Made by a program: the position numbers and the translations under genes. A stretch of DNA of 64,000 bases, taken from assembly GCF_014779715.1 (NCBI RefSeq), contig NZ_JACXYU010000007.1, positions 124,001 through 188,000 of the forward strand, given 5' to 3'. Below are positions 54,232 to 62,090 of the stretch, piece after piece; within the stretch, counting starts at the first letter, position 1, and each line of letters starts with the position of its first letter. The notes beneath the pieces were generated by a model. That model was not told where the DNA came from. It saw only the letters and a list, made by a program, of their open reading frames with translations, and ran no database searches. Source of the stretch: Streptomyces chumphonensis. GTDB lineage: Bacteria > Actinomycetota > Actinomycetes > Streptomycetales > Streptomycetaceae.

Positions 54232-55893
54232 TCAGGCGCCTTCGGTGGCGTCGGGTTCGGGGAGGTCGGTGGCGTCGATGATGCGGTAGGCGTAGCCCTG
54301 CTCGGCGAGGAAGCGCTGGCGGTGGGCGGCGAAGTCCTGGTCGACGGTGTCGCGGGCGACGACGGAGTAGAAGCGGGCCTCGTGCCCGTCGGCCTTGGGC
54401 CGCAGGACGCGGCCGAGGCGCTGGGCCTCCTCCTGGCGGGAGCCGAACGTCCCGGAGACCTGGATGGCGACGGTCGCCTCGGGCAGGTCGATGGAGAAGT
54501 TGGCGACCTTGGAGACGACGAGGACGGACAGCTCCCCGGAGCGGAAGGCGTCGAAGAGCTTCTCGCGCTGCGCGTTGCTGGTCTCGCCCTTGATGACGGG
54601 GGCGCCGAGGCGTTCGCCGAGTTCGTCGAGCTGGTCGATGTACTGGCCGATGACGAGCGTCTGGTCGCCCCGGTGGCGGCGGACCAGGGTTTCGGTGACG
54701 CGCAGTTTGGACGGCGTCGTGGCGCAGAAGCGGTACTTCTCGTCGGTCTCGGCGGTGGCGTAGGCGAGCCGTTCGGTGTCGGTGAGGCTGACGCGGACCT
54801 CCACGCAGTCGGCGGGGGCGATGTAGCCCTGTGCCTCGATCTCCTTCCAGGGCGCGTCGAAGCGCTTGGGGCCGATGAGGGAGAAGACGTCGGACTCGCG
54901 GCCGTCCTCGCGCACGAGGGTGGCGGTCAGGCCGAGGCGGCGGCGGGCCTGGAGGTCGGCGGTGAACTTGAAGACGGGCGCGGGCAGCAGGTGCACCTCG
55001 TCGTAGACGATGAGTCCCCAGTCGCGGGAGTCGAACAGTTCCAGGTGCGGGTAGACGCCCTTCCGCTTGGTCGTCAGCACCTGGTAGGTGGCGATGGTGA
55101 CGGGCCGGATCTCCTTCTTCGTGCCGCTGTACTCGCCGATCTCGTCCTCGGTCAGTGAGGTGCGCCGCACGAGTTCGTGCTTCCACTGGCGGGCGGAGAC
55201 GGTGTTGGTGACGAGGATCAGCGTCGTCGCCCTCGCCTCGGCCATCGCCCCGGCGCCGACGAGTGTCTTGCCGGCGCCGCAGGGCAGGACGACGACGCCG
55301 GAGCCGCCGTGCCAGAAGCCCTCGACGGCCTGCTTCTGGTAGGGGCGCAGCGCCCAGTCGTCCTCCTTGAGCGCGATGGGGTGCGCCTCGCCGTCGATGT
55401 AGCCGGCGAGGTCCTCGGCGGGCCAGCCGAGCTTGAGCAGCGCCTGCTTGATCTGGCCGCGGTCGGAGGGGTGGACGGCGACGGTGTCGGCGTCGATGCG
55501 CTCGCCGACGAGGGGCTTGATCCGCTTGGAGCGCAGCACCTCCTCCAGCACCGGCCGGTCGGTGGTCTGGAGGACGAGGCCGTGGGCGGGGTGCTTGGAC
55601 AGGCTGAGGCGCCCGTAGCGGTCCATGGTGTCGGCGATGTCGACGAGCAGCGCGTGGGGGACCGGGTAGCGCGAGTGGGTGACGAGGGCGTCGACGACCT
55701 GCTCGGCGTCGTGCCCCGCCGCCCGCGCGTTCCACAGCCCGAGCGGGGTCAGCCGGTAGGTGTGGATGTGCTCGGGGGCCCGTTCCAGCTCCGCGAAGGG
55801 AGCGATGGCGCGGCGGCAGGCGTCGGCCTGCTCGTGGTCGACCTCGAGCAGGAGCGTTTTGTCGCTCTGGACGATCAGGGGGCCACTGTTCAC
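54232..55893 (-). CDS. XPB/ERCC3-type DNA repair helicase
   Basis: 553 residues from GTG. Order: N-terminal damage-recognition-like domain (to about 170), Walker A PCGAGKT (about 205), DEVH box (about 298), RED-like segment VREDGRESD, and the second RecA domain with SGTFGSRQEEAQRLGRVLR. The size fits bacterial XPB enzymes of actinobacteria. It acts as an ATP-driven DNA translocase and probably supports repair or recombination. Its usual associated gene is 6 kb away in this window instead of adjacent. Confidence 0.93.
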   Translation of the reverse strand: MNSGPLIVQSDKTLLLEVDHEQADACRRAIAPFAELERAPEHIHTYRLTPLGLWNARAAGHDAEQVVDALVTHSRYPVPHALLVDIADTMDRYGRLSLSKHPAHGLVLQTTDRPVLEEVLRSKRIKPLVGERIDADTVAVHPSDRGQIKQALLKLGWPAEDLAGYIDGEAHPIALKEDDWALRPYQKQAVEGFWHGGSGVVVLPCGAGKTLVGAGAMAEARATTLILVTNTVSARQWKHELVRRTSLTEDEIGEYSGTKKEIRPVTIATYQVLTTKRKGVYPHLELFDSRDWGLIVYDEVHLLPAPVFKFTADLQARRRLGLTATLVREDGRESDVFSLIGPKRFDAPWKEIEAQGYIAPADCVEVRVSLTDTERLAYATAETDEKYRFCATTPSKLRVTETLVRRHRGDQTLVIGQYIDQLDELGERLGAPVIKGETSNAQREKLFDAFRSGELSVLVVSKVANFSIDLPEATVAIQVSGTFGSRQEEAQRLGRVLRPKADGHEARFYSVVARDTVDQDFAAHRQRFLAEQGYAYRIIDATDLPEPDATEGA

Positions 55894-56025
55894 CGTTCGG
55901 TCCTCACGCGTGGGATCGGTCGACTCTCCAGTCTCTCGCACGCCGCGCCCGTGTCCCCCCTCCCGCAGGGTGTGCCCTTGCCCACGGAGAAGGGTGTCAC
56001 TCGTTGGAGTCGATGTCGTTGGCGG

Positions 56026-56080
56026 TGTCGTTTGGCAGGCTGTATCGTCAAACTTTGACGCGATTGCCTCTCAAACGACA
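56026..56080. repeat. 55-bp nested palindrome in front of the RloA gene
   Basis: Two inverted repeats share one centre at 56053. The outer arms are TGTCGTTTG (56026-56034) and CAAACGACA (56072-56080). The inner palindrome CGTCAAACTTTGACG (56046-56060) has 7-bp arms around a single C. Between them AGGC also pairs with GCCT. In all 21 of 27 positions per arm are complementary. It starts 133 bases after the XPB gene start and ends 22 bases before the RloA GTG. TCGTTGG repeats occur just upstream (56001, 56016). Operator, hairpin or recombination site are all possible. Confidence 0.75.
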
Positions 56081-56102
56081 TGGCCCGATGCTTGGAGCCG
56101 CC

Positions 56103-57467
56103 GTGCTGCTTCGCTTCCAGGTGACGAACCACGCCTCCTTGCGCGATGAGCAGGAGCTCTCACTCGTCGCGACCGACCGGCATGAGAGCAGGGCGGAGGG
56201 TGAGGTCGCGGGCGGTGGGCACCGGGCCGTCCCCGTCGCGGCGATCTACGGAACCAATGCCTCCGGCAAGTCGAACGTGATCGACGCCATGGGTTGGATG
56301 AGGGCGGCGATCCTCTCCTCCTTCCGGCGGTGGGACCCCAGCGGCGGCGTGCCGAGACGGCCCTTCGCCCTGCGGGAGCGGCCCTCCTCGTTCCCCAGCA
56401 CCTTCGTGATGGACTTCGCCCTCGACGGGGTGCGGCACGAGTACGGCTTCTCCGTGGACGACGTCGAGGTCCGGGAGGAATGGCTGTACTACTACCCGGA
56501 GGCGAGAGCGCGTCGGCTGTACGAGCGGAAGCGGGGTGAGCCCGTCGCCTTCGGCCGGTGGCTCACGGGCCACCGGAAGGTCATCTCGGAGCTGCTACGG
56601 CCTAACAGCCTCTATCTGTCCGTCGCCGCCGCTCAGGGCCATCCACAGCTGGGCCGGGTCTACCGCTGGTTCCAGTCGGGCATGCGCATGGCCACGGACG
56701 AGGATTTCGCCTCCCGGCTCGATCACACGGTGCGGCTGTGTCTGGACGGCTCGACCCGGGAGGACGGCGGATCCGTGCTCGCCCTGCTCACCTACGCCGA
56801 CCTGGGCGTGTCCGGGCTGCGGATCGAAGAACCGGACGAGGAGTCACGTGCGGCGCACGAGCGGCTGACCCGTGCGGTGCGTGAGGCGCTGGGGGACAAG
56901 GTGAGGGTGGCTCAGGCCCGGCAGGACGTGCTGGTCGAGCACCGCGCGACGGGCGGGACGTATCGCCTCGGTCTGGGGGAGGAGTCCAGCGGCACGCGGA
57001 CGTGGATCGGCCTGGTCGGGCCGGTGATCACCACGTTGGCCAGCGGCGCGGTGCTGTGTGTGGACGAACTGGACGCACGCCTCCACCCGTACCTCGTGGA
57101 CGCGCTCGTGGGCATGTTCCAGTCCCCGGAGACGAACCGCACCGGGGCGCAGCTCGTGTTCAGCACCCACGAGGCGGGCCTTCTCGGCCGCAACGCGCGG
57201 ACCGAGCTCTACCGCGACCAGGTGTGGTTCACGGAGAAGGACCCGGAGTCACTGGCCACCCGGCTCTTTCCGATGACCGAGTTCCGTGTGCGTGACCAGA
57301 GTGGCGAGAACCTGGAGAAGCGCTACCTGGCGGGGCGATACGGGGCCGTGCCGTATCTGGACGACGATCTGCTGCGGTCCCTGGCCGCGGCCTGCCGAGG
57401 TGGGAGTGCGGGTGGGGCCGGGCAAGCCGCTGAAGCGGACGAAGGGCGTGCGCCCGGAGCAGCGTAG
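56103..57467 (+). CDS. RloA/AbiLi-like AAA ATPase, phage-defence candidate
   Basis: 454 residues from GTG with GGAG upstream; the opening VLLRFQVTNHASLRDEQELS is the standard start of AAA_15/21 OLD-type ATPases. Walker A is IYGTNASGKSN (about 40-50), the signature SSGTRTWIGLVG, Walker B VLCVDELDARLHP, and the H motif FSTHEAGLLG. RMTDEDF-like and YYYPEARARRLYERK segments lie in the middle insert. It pairs with the RloB gene, which overlaps its end. In AbiL-type systems such ATPases arrest infected cells. Confidence 0.9.
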   Translation: MLLRFQVTNHASLRDEQELSLVATDRHESRAEGEVAGGGHRAVPVAAIYGTNASGKSNVIDAMGWMRAAILSSFRRWDPSGGVPRRPFALRERPSSFPSTFVMDFALDGVRHEYGFSVDDVEVREEWLYYYPEARARRLYERKRGEPVAFGRWLTGHRKVISELLRPNSLYLSVAAAQGHPQLGRVYRWFQSGMRMATDEDFASRLDHTVRLCLDGSTREDGGSVLALLTYADLGVSGLRIEEPDEESRAAHERLTRAVREALGDKVRVAQARQDVLVEHRATGGTYRLGLGEESSGTRTWIGLVGPVITTLASGAVLCVDELDARLHPYLVDALVGMFQSPETNRTGAQLVFSTHEAGLLGRNARTELYRDQVWFTEKDPESLATRLFPMTEFRVRDQSGENLEKRYLAGRYGAVPYLDDDLLRSLAAACRGGSAGGAGQAAEADEGRAPGAA

Positions 57468-58053
57468 GTTCCTCATCTACTGCGAGGGCGAGTGCACCGA
57501 GAACCAGTACTTCAAGGGGTTGCGCGGCGAGTTGCGGGCCCTGCCCGTCTCGATCTGCATCGGAGGCGAGCACGGTGAGCCGAAGTCCTTGGTGAAGGCG
57601 GCGATCGCGCACCAGGAACGGGCCCCGAGGTCCGCAGCGGACCGCTACACCCCGTACGACGAGGTCTGGTGCGTCGTGGACGTGGAGGCTCCCGTGGCTC
57701 AGCCCTCGCTGGAGGCCGCGCGCAGGCTTGCCGACCGGCACGGCGTCGCCATCGCCTACAGCAACCCCTGCTTCGAGCTGTGGCTGCTGCCGCACTGTGC
57801 CCCGGTGACGGCCTATCACACGTCGGCGCAGATGCAGCGGGCGCTGGAGCACAGTGGTGCGTGCGGCTACGCCACGTCGCGCAAGCACCTGGAGTACGAG
57901 GCGCTGCGGGCCGGGTATCCGCAGGCCCGCGCGCGGGCGGTGGAGCTGAGGCGGCGCGGTTCCGGCGGCTGGTCCGGCAACCCGTGGACCAACGTGGACC
58001 ACCTCGTGGAGTGCCTGCGGTCCGCCCGGCACGGTGTCCCGCCACAGCTCTGA
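57406..58053 (+). CDS. RloB-family protein, effector partner of RloA
   Basis: About 215 residues; one of three GTGs (57400, 57406, 57412) is the start and 57406 has the best spacing. RloB signatures are all visible: KPLKRTKGVRPEQRRFLIYCEGE with TENQYF (toprim-like first strand and acidic residue), VWCVVDVEAP (second acidic cluster) and YSNPCFELWLLPH. RloB is the small nuclease-like partner of RloA in AbiL-type defence. It overlaps RloA by about 62 bases, so the two are translated together. Confidence 0.88.
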   Translation: MRVGPGKPLKRTKGVRPEQRRFLIYCEGECTENQYFKGLRGELRALPVSICIGGEHGEPKSLVKAAIAHQERAPRSAADRYTPYDEVWCVVDVEAPVAQPSLEAARRLADRHGVAIAYSNPCFELWLLPHCAPVTAYHTSAQMQRALEHSGACGYATSRKHLEYEALRAGYPQARARAVELRRRGSGGWSGNPWTNVDHLVECLRSARHGVPPQL

Positions 58054-58068
58054 TCCCCTCATGCACGA

Positions 58069-58092
58069 ACGGGCCGACCGACAGTGGCCCGT
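58069..58092 (+). terminator. Possible terminator after RloB
   Basis: ACGGGCC and GGCCCGT face each other across a ten-base loop, 16 bases past the RloB stop. The stem is only seven pairs, so it is a modest candidate. Confidence 0.4.
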
Positions 58093-58139
58093 CCGGGCTG
58101 GAGTGGTTGCTGTTGCGGGTGTGAACGTAAGAGGTCTAA

Positions 58140-58373
58140 ATGGATGGGAGGTACAAATGGTACGAATCCGAAGGGGATGATCCGATGCTGCCGCTCAACG
58201 AACCGCTGACCGACCAGGCCACCAGGGAAGCGCTCGCCCAGGACGTGGACGCCGCCCTGAACGCGACCGAGGCCGACGGGACGTTCCGCGACACCAGTGA
58301 GTGCGCCGGGCTGCTGCTGCTGGCCGGTGCGGTCCTGCTTTCCCCGCCCGCCCCGCGGCCGAAGAAGGGATGA
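58140..58373 (+). CDS. Small peptide at the head of an unknown operon
   Basis: 77 residues from ATG 58140 (AAGAGG before it) or 62 from ATG 58185 (AAGGGG before it). The first part is acidic and hydrophilic (LTDQATREALAQDVDAALN); the last 20 or so are hydrophobic then basic, LLLLAGAVLLSPPAPRPKKG. A single Cys is present. The form resembles either a small membrane-associated protein or a precursor peptide with a leader. The next gene begins 11 bases later. Confidence 0.5.
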   Translation: MDGRYKWYESEGDDPMLPLNEPLTDQATREALAQDVDAALNATEADGTFRDTSECAGLLLLAGAVLLSPPAPRPKKG

Positions 58374-58384
58374 GCTGACCGCTC

Positions 58385-59104
58385 GTGGCTGAAGCAACGT
58401 CGCCCGCGTCCGGACTGCCGGACGCGGTGCAGAACACCGCTTCGGTGATTGCCTCCGCCCTCGCGGGCGGGGGCAATCACCTGTCCGCTCCCGATCTCGC
58501 CGGGTCGGTCGCGCTGTCCGCGCACGACCCGCTGCTCGTCGCCTGCGTCCGGGTGCTCGGCGCGGACGCGCTGGCGCCCGCCCTGCTGTACGGGGTCGCT
58601 GCCGCGCCGGCCGACGTCGCGCTCGCGGAGACCGCCCGTGACGCCTACCCGCCCCCGCCCGAGGCGACGGCGGCGTCCGCGTGGAGCCACTGGGGGCTCG
58701 CCGAGGCGCTGCGGACGCTGACCGGGCGCGGCGTCCGGGAGACGCAGCCGGACGCCGACTGGGTGGCGGGGGAGCCGTGGCCGCGCCTGGCCCACCGCAT
58801 GGCGCAGCTCGCCCCCCTGGCCGTCCCGGGCGTGGAGTCGGCGCTGGCCACGGGGGCCGCCAAGCGTCCGGTGGACCTCGGGCGCGGCTTCGTGCGGGCC
58901 GTCCGCCGCCGCGACTGGCTCCAGGCGGCGGGGCTCGGTCGCTGGCTCGCCCTCGTCCCCGGGGTGCCGACGACGCTGGGCCTGGACGCCGGGCTGGACT
59001 TCGTCCACCACATGGGCGCCGCCGCCGACGCCCGCGTCGCCCTGCACGTGCGGGCCGCCCAGCTCATGCGGGTGACCGCGCCGGTCCGGCGGGCCCCGGC
59101 ATGA
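58385..59104 (+). CDS. Unknown protein, second gene of the operon
   Basis: 239 residues from GTG. Alanine-rich and helical; no signal. Conserved-looking segments are AYPPPPEATAASAWSHWGL, EPWPRLAHRMAQLAPL and GLDAGLDFVHHMGAAADAR with an HH pair. No named family recognised. The last codon overlaps the next gene (ATGA). With the three following genes it forms a tight translational unit, which suggests a shared complex or pathway. Confidence 0.7.
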   Translation: MAEATSPASGLPDAVQNTASVIASALAGGGNHLSAPDLAGSVALSAHDPLLVACVRVLGADALAPALLYGVAAAPADVALAETARDAYPPPPEATAASAWSHWGLAEALRTLTGRGVRETQPDADWVAGEPWPRLAHRMAQLAPLAVPGVESALATGAAKRPVDLGRGFVRAVRRRDWLQAAGLGRWLALVPGVPTTLGLDAGLDFVHHMGAAADARVALHVRAAQLMRVTAPVRRAPA

Positions 59105-60090
59105 GTGCCGCCGACGCCCCCGTCGACGCCCCGACCGGGAGCGGCGTCCAGGCGGCCGTGCTGCGCCGGGCGCTGGGCTGGCTGTCCGCGCACCGGGAGC
59201 GGTTCCGTCCGCCGCCGGACGCCGCCGAGCGGGCCGAGCCGGACGTCACCGTCAAGCCGCTGGGCGAGCTGGCGGAGCTGATGGCCGCCGTCCTGCGCCG
59301 CACCGCGCCCGGCGGGCAGGAGCACGCGCTGGCCGGGGAGTTGCTGGAGGCGGCGTGGGACGCGTCCGGGCGCGGGGAGCTGTTCCTCGCCCTCGCGCGG
59401 GCCGAGCCGCACGCCACCTACCCCCTGGAGATGTACGCGGCGTTCGCGGGGGCGGGTCGTCGGCACGCGGGTTTCGAGGCGTTCGCGCGGTCGGCAGCCG
59501 CGACCCGGTCGTGGCACTGCACCGAGCGGGAGCCGACGCGCGCGCTGGCCGTGCTGGGCGCCGAGCGGCGCCTGGGCCTGGCCCCGCACACCGACCCGGC
59601 GGCGGTCGCGGCGGGCACCTGGCTCGGGGGGCTGCCGGAGCCGTGGGCGTTCGAGAGCCGGTCGGGGTACGCGGCCACCCACCACGTCTTCCACGTCACC
59701 CGGTGGGGCGCGGCGCCCGAGCTGCTGCCCGCCGACGTGCGCGGCCACCTCGCCGCCTGGCTCCCGGCGTGGACGGTGGCCTGCCTGGAGGAGGAGTCCT
59801 GGGATCTGGCGGGTGAGCTGCTCGCCGTGCGCGCCTGTCTGCCGGAGCCGCCGCCCGCCGACGCGGAGTGGGCCGCCTACGCGGCGGGGCAGGGCCCGGA
59901 CGGGGTCGTCGCGCCACGCGGCCCGGCTCCCGAAGCCACCGACGAGGCCGCGTTCCGTGCCTGCTACCACCCCACGCTGGTCGCCGCGTTCGCCGCCGCC
60001 CTCACTCTCACCAGCACCCCCGCAGATCCCGCAGATCCCGCACTTCCCGACCCCGCCGCCCTCAGTCCGTCCGCCGGAGGCCGACCGTGA
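59101..60090 (+). CDS. Unknown protein, first of two paralogues (possibly DUF6895)
   Basis: 329 residues. Blocks shared with the next gene are WLSAHRERFR, LGELAELMAAVLRR, PLEMYAAFAGAGRR, TWLGGLPEPWAF, HHVFHVTRWG (with two His) and HPTLVAAFAAAL. I associate this pattern with DUF6895, from memory and with low certainty. The C-terminus is Pro/Ala-rich. Overlaps on both sides (ATGA before, GTGA after). No catalytic family identified; the His-rich HHVFHVTRW could hold a metal. Confidence 0.7.
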   Translation: MSAADAPVDAPTGSGVQAAVLRRALGWLSAHRERFRPPPDAAERAEPDVTVKPLGELAELMAAVLRRTAPGGQEHALAGELLEAAWDASGRGELFLALARAEPHATYPLEMYAAFAGAGRRHAGFEAFARSAAATRSWHCTEREPTRALAVLGAERRLGLAPHTDPAAVAAGTWLGGLPEPWAFESRSGYAATHHVFHVTRWGAAPELLPADVRGHLAAWLPAWTVACLEEESWDLAGELLAVRACLPEPPPADAEWAAYAAGQGPDGVVAPRGPAPEATDEAAFRACYHPTLVAAFAAALTLTSTPADPADPALPDPAALSPSAGGRP

Positions 60091-61010
60091 CCACCCGCCC
60101 CCAGCTCCTGCACGACGTCGGTGTCCGGGCCCTGGAGTGGCTGTCCGACCACCGGCGGCACTTCCGGCTCAGCCTGGAGCCCGGCGAGGTCCCCGACCTG
60201 GGCCGGCTCAAGCCCGTCGGCGAGCTGGCCGTCATCGGCACGGCCCTCTTCCGCGAAGGGGTGGCCGGCAGCCGGCAGGCCCGGCTGGCCCGCGAACTCC
60301 TCGACTTCGCCTGGGAGGAGGTGCTGGAGGGCGGCGCCGTCCTCGACCGCGTCCAGCGGGACGAGCCGCTCAGCCCGATGCCGCTGGAGGTGTACGCGCC
60401 GTTCAGGGAGGACGGCCGCCGCCACCCGGGGCTGGAGCGCGGCGTCGCCCACGGCCGGGCCCTGGGGAGCTGGGCCGCGCTGGAGATGCTGCCGGTGCGC
60501 CGGCTCGGGTTCTCCGTCACCGAGGAACGCGCCGGGCTGAGCCCGTCGCTGGGCATCGCCGAGGCGACGCGCCGCACCTGGCTGGGGCGACGGCCGGAGC
60601 CGTGGACGCTGGGCTACCACATCGGCTACGACGTGACGCACACCGTCTTCCACCTCACGCGCTGGGGCTCCCGCCCCGAGGGGCTGCCGTCCGACCTCGC
60701 CGACTACCTCGACCTGTGGCTGCCCACCTGGCTGGAGGACTGGGCCGAGCGCGGGCACTGGGACCTGCTCGGCGAACTCCTCGTCGTCGACGCCTGCCTG
60801 CCGCGGCCGACGCTGGACGAGGACGCCTGGCGGCGCTACGCGGCGGCCCAGGACGGCAGCGGGGCCATGCCGATCGAGGGCGGGATGCCGCAGACCGCCG
60901 ACCCGGCCGAGCTGTTCGACCTCCTCCACCACCCCACCCTCGTCGCCGCGTTCGCCTCCGTCATGGCCACCTCCCGCTCCCTGGCGGCGCTCCCGGCGGG
61001 TCCGGCGTGA
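60087..61010 (+). CDS. Unknown protein, second paralogue (possibly DUF6895)
   Basis: 307 residues from GTG overlapping the previous stop. Parallels the gene before it block by block: WLSDHRRHFR, VGELAVIGTALFR, PLEVYAPFREDGRR, TWLGRRPEPWTL, THTVFHLTRWG and HPTLVAAFASVM, with YHIGYDVTH just before the His block. Length and order are kept, so the pair arose by duplication and probably works as a heteromer. GTGA overlap leads into the hydrolase gene. Function unknown. Confidence 0.7.
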   Translation: MTTRPQLLHDVGVRALEWLSDHRRHFRLSLEPGEVPDLGRLKPVGELAVIGTALFREGVAGSRQARLARELLDFAWEEVLEGGAVLDRVQRDEPLSPMPLEVYAPFREDGRRHPGLERGVAHGRALGSWAALEMLPVRRLGFSVTEERAGLSPSLGIAEATRRTWLGRRPEPWTLGYHIGYDVTHTVFHLTRWGSRPEGLPSDLADYLDLWLPTWLEDWAERGHWDLLGELLVVDACLPRPTLDEDAWRRYAAAQDGSGAMPIEGGMPQTADPAELFDLLHHPTLVAAFASVMATSRSLAALPAGPA

Positions 61011-62041
61011 CGGCCGGGACGCTCCGCCGGGCCACCGCGGCGGGCTGGGAGGAGCGGGTGCGGGCGGCGGTGCGGTCCCTGGACGGGCCCGACGTCGTCG
61101 TCGCCGTCAGCCGCGACGGGGAGCGCCTCGTGCACAGCGGGGGCCACGGCCCCGCCCGGCACGCCGACCGGGAACGGCTGCGGTACGAGATCGGGTCGGC
61201 ATCCAAGACGTACACGGTGCTGCTCCTGGCGGCGCTGGCGCACGCCGGCCGCGTCGGCGCCCACGACCCCGTCACGGCGCACCTGCCGCCCCTGCGGCCG
61301 GACCCGCACCGGGACGCCATCACCCTCACCCACCTGGCCACCCACACCTCGGGGCTGCCCCGGCTGCCGCACGACGCGGAGTTCCTGCGCCGCGCCGTCC
61401 CGGCCTGGCGCACCAACCCCTACGCCGACTACGGCACCGGGCACCTGCTGGACGCCTTCGCGCGCGCCCGCGTCCGGCACCGGCCGGGCAGCCGCTGGTG
61501 GTACTCGAACTTCGGCGGCGCGCTGCTCGGGCAGGCCCTGGCCCGCACGACGGCCACCTCCTACGCCGACCTGCTCACCGACCACGTCCTCGGGCCGCTC
61601 GGACTCGGCAACACCGGCCTGCACCCGGGAACGTCCGGCCGGGACGCCGTGGGGCACCGCCGGGACGGCACGACGCCGGTGCCGCCGCTGGTCATGCGCG
61701 GCTTCGCCCCGGCCGGGGCCGTCCGCGCCACCCCGCACGACCTGCTGACCTTCCTGGAGGCCCACGTCGCGCCGGAGCGCACGCCGCTGACCGCCGCGCT
61801 GCGGGAGGTGACCCGGCCGGTGCTGCGGCGGGGGCTGCGTCCCCGGCAGACCCACACCCTGACGTGGTTCCGGGACGGCGAGGTCTTCTACCACCCCGGT
61901 GCGACACCGGGCCTCGAGGCGTTCCTCGGCTTCCACCGGGCGACCCGCACGGCCGTCGCCGTCCTCGCGGCCCGCAGCTGGAGCCGTCGCAGCTCCCTCG
62001 GGCTGACCGGCTACGCGCTCCTGACGGAGGCCGACGGCTGA
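61007..62041 (+). CDS. Class C beta-lactamase-fold serine hydrolase
   Basis: 344 residues. The three catalytic motifs are present: SASK (S64, K67), YSN in WWYSNFGGALLG (about 165), and HPG in FYHPGATPG (about 291), so an active serine hydrolase or transpeptidase is likely. There is no signal peptide and no lipobox; it stays inside the cell, unlike most resistance beta-lactamases. Its place at the end of the unknown operon suggests a peptide or ester substrate made by that pathway. Confidence 0.85.
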   Translation: MTAGTLRRATAAGWEERVRAAVRSLDGPDVVVAVSRDGERLVHSGGHGPARHADRERLRYEIGSASKTYTVLLLAALAHAGRVGAHDPVTAHLPPLRPDPHRDAITLTHLATHTSGLPRLPHDAEFLRRAVPAWRTNPYADYGTGHLLDAFARARVRHRPGSRWWYSNFGGALLGQALARTTATSYADLLTDHVLGPLGLGNTGLHPGTSGRDAVGHRRDGTTPVPPLVMRGFAPAGAVRATPHDLLTFLEAHVAPERTPLTAALREVTRPVLRRGLRPRQTHTLTWFRDGEVFYHPGATPGLEAFLGFHRATRTAVAVLAARSWSRRSSLGLTGYALLTEADG

Positions 62042-62090
62042 GCTGCGGCCCGTGAACTCCGGCCGCTGAGCTCCGGCCCCTGACGGGAGT

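Noticed and set aside
56103..58053. A PARIS-type (AriA/AriB) defence system.
   Set aside because: The partner has RloB signatures (CEGE..TE, VVDVE, SNPCFELWLL) and not the DUF4435 pattern of AriB, so AbiL/RloAB fits better.
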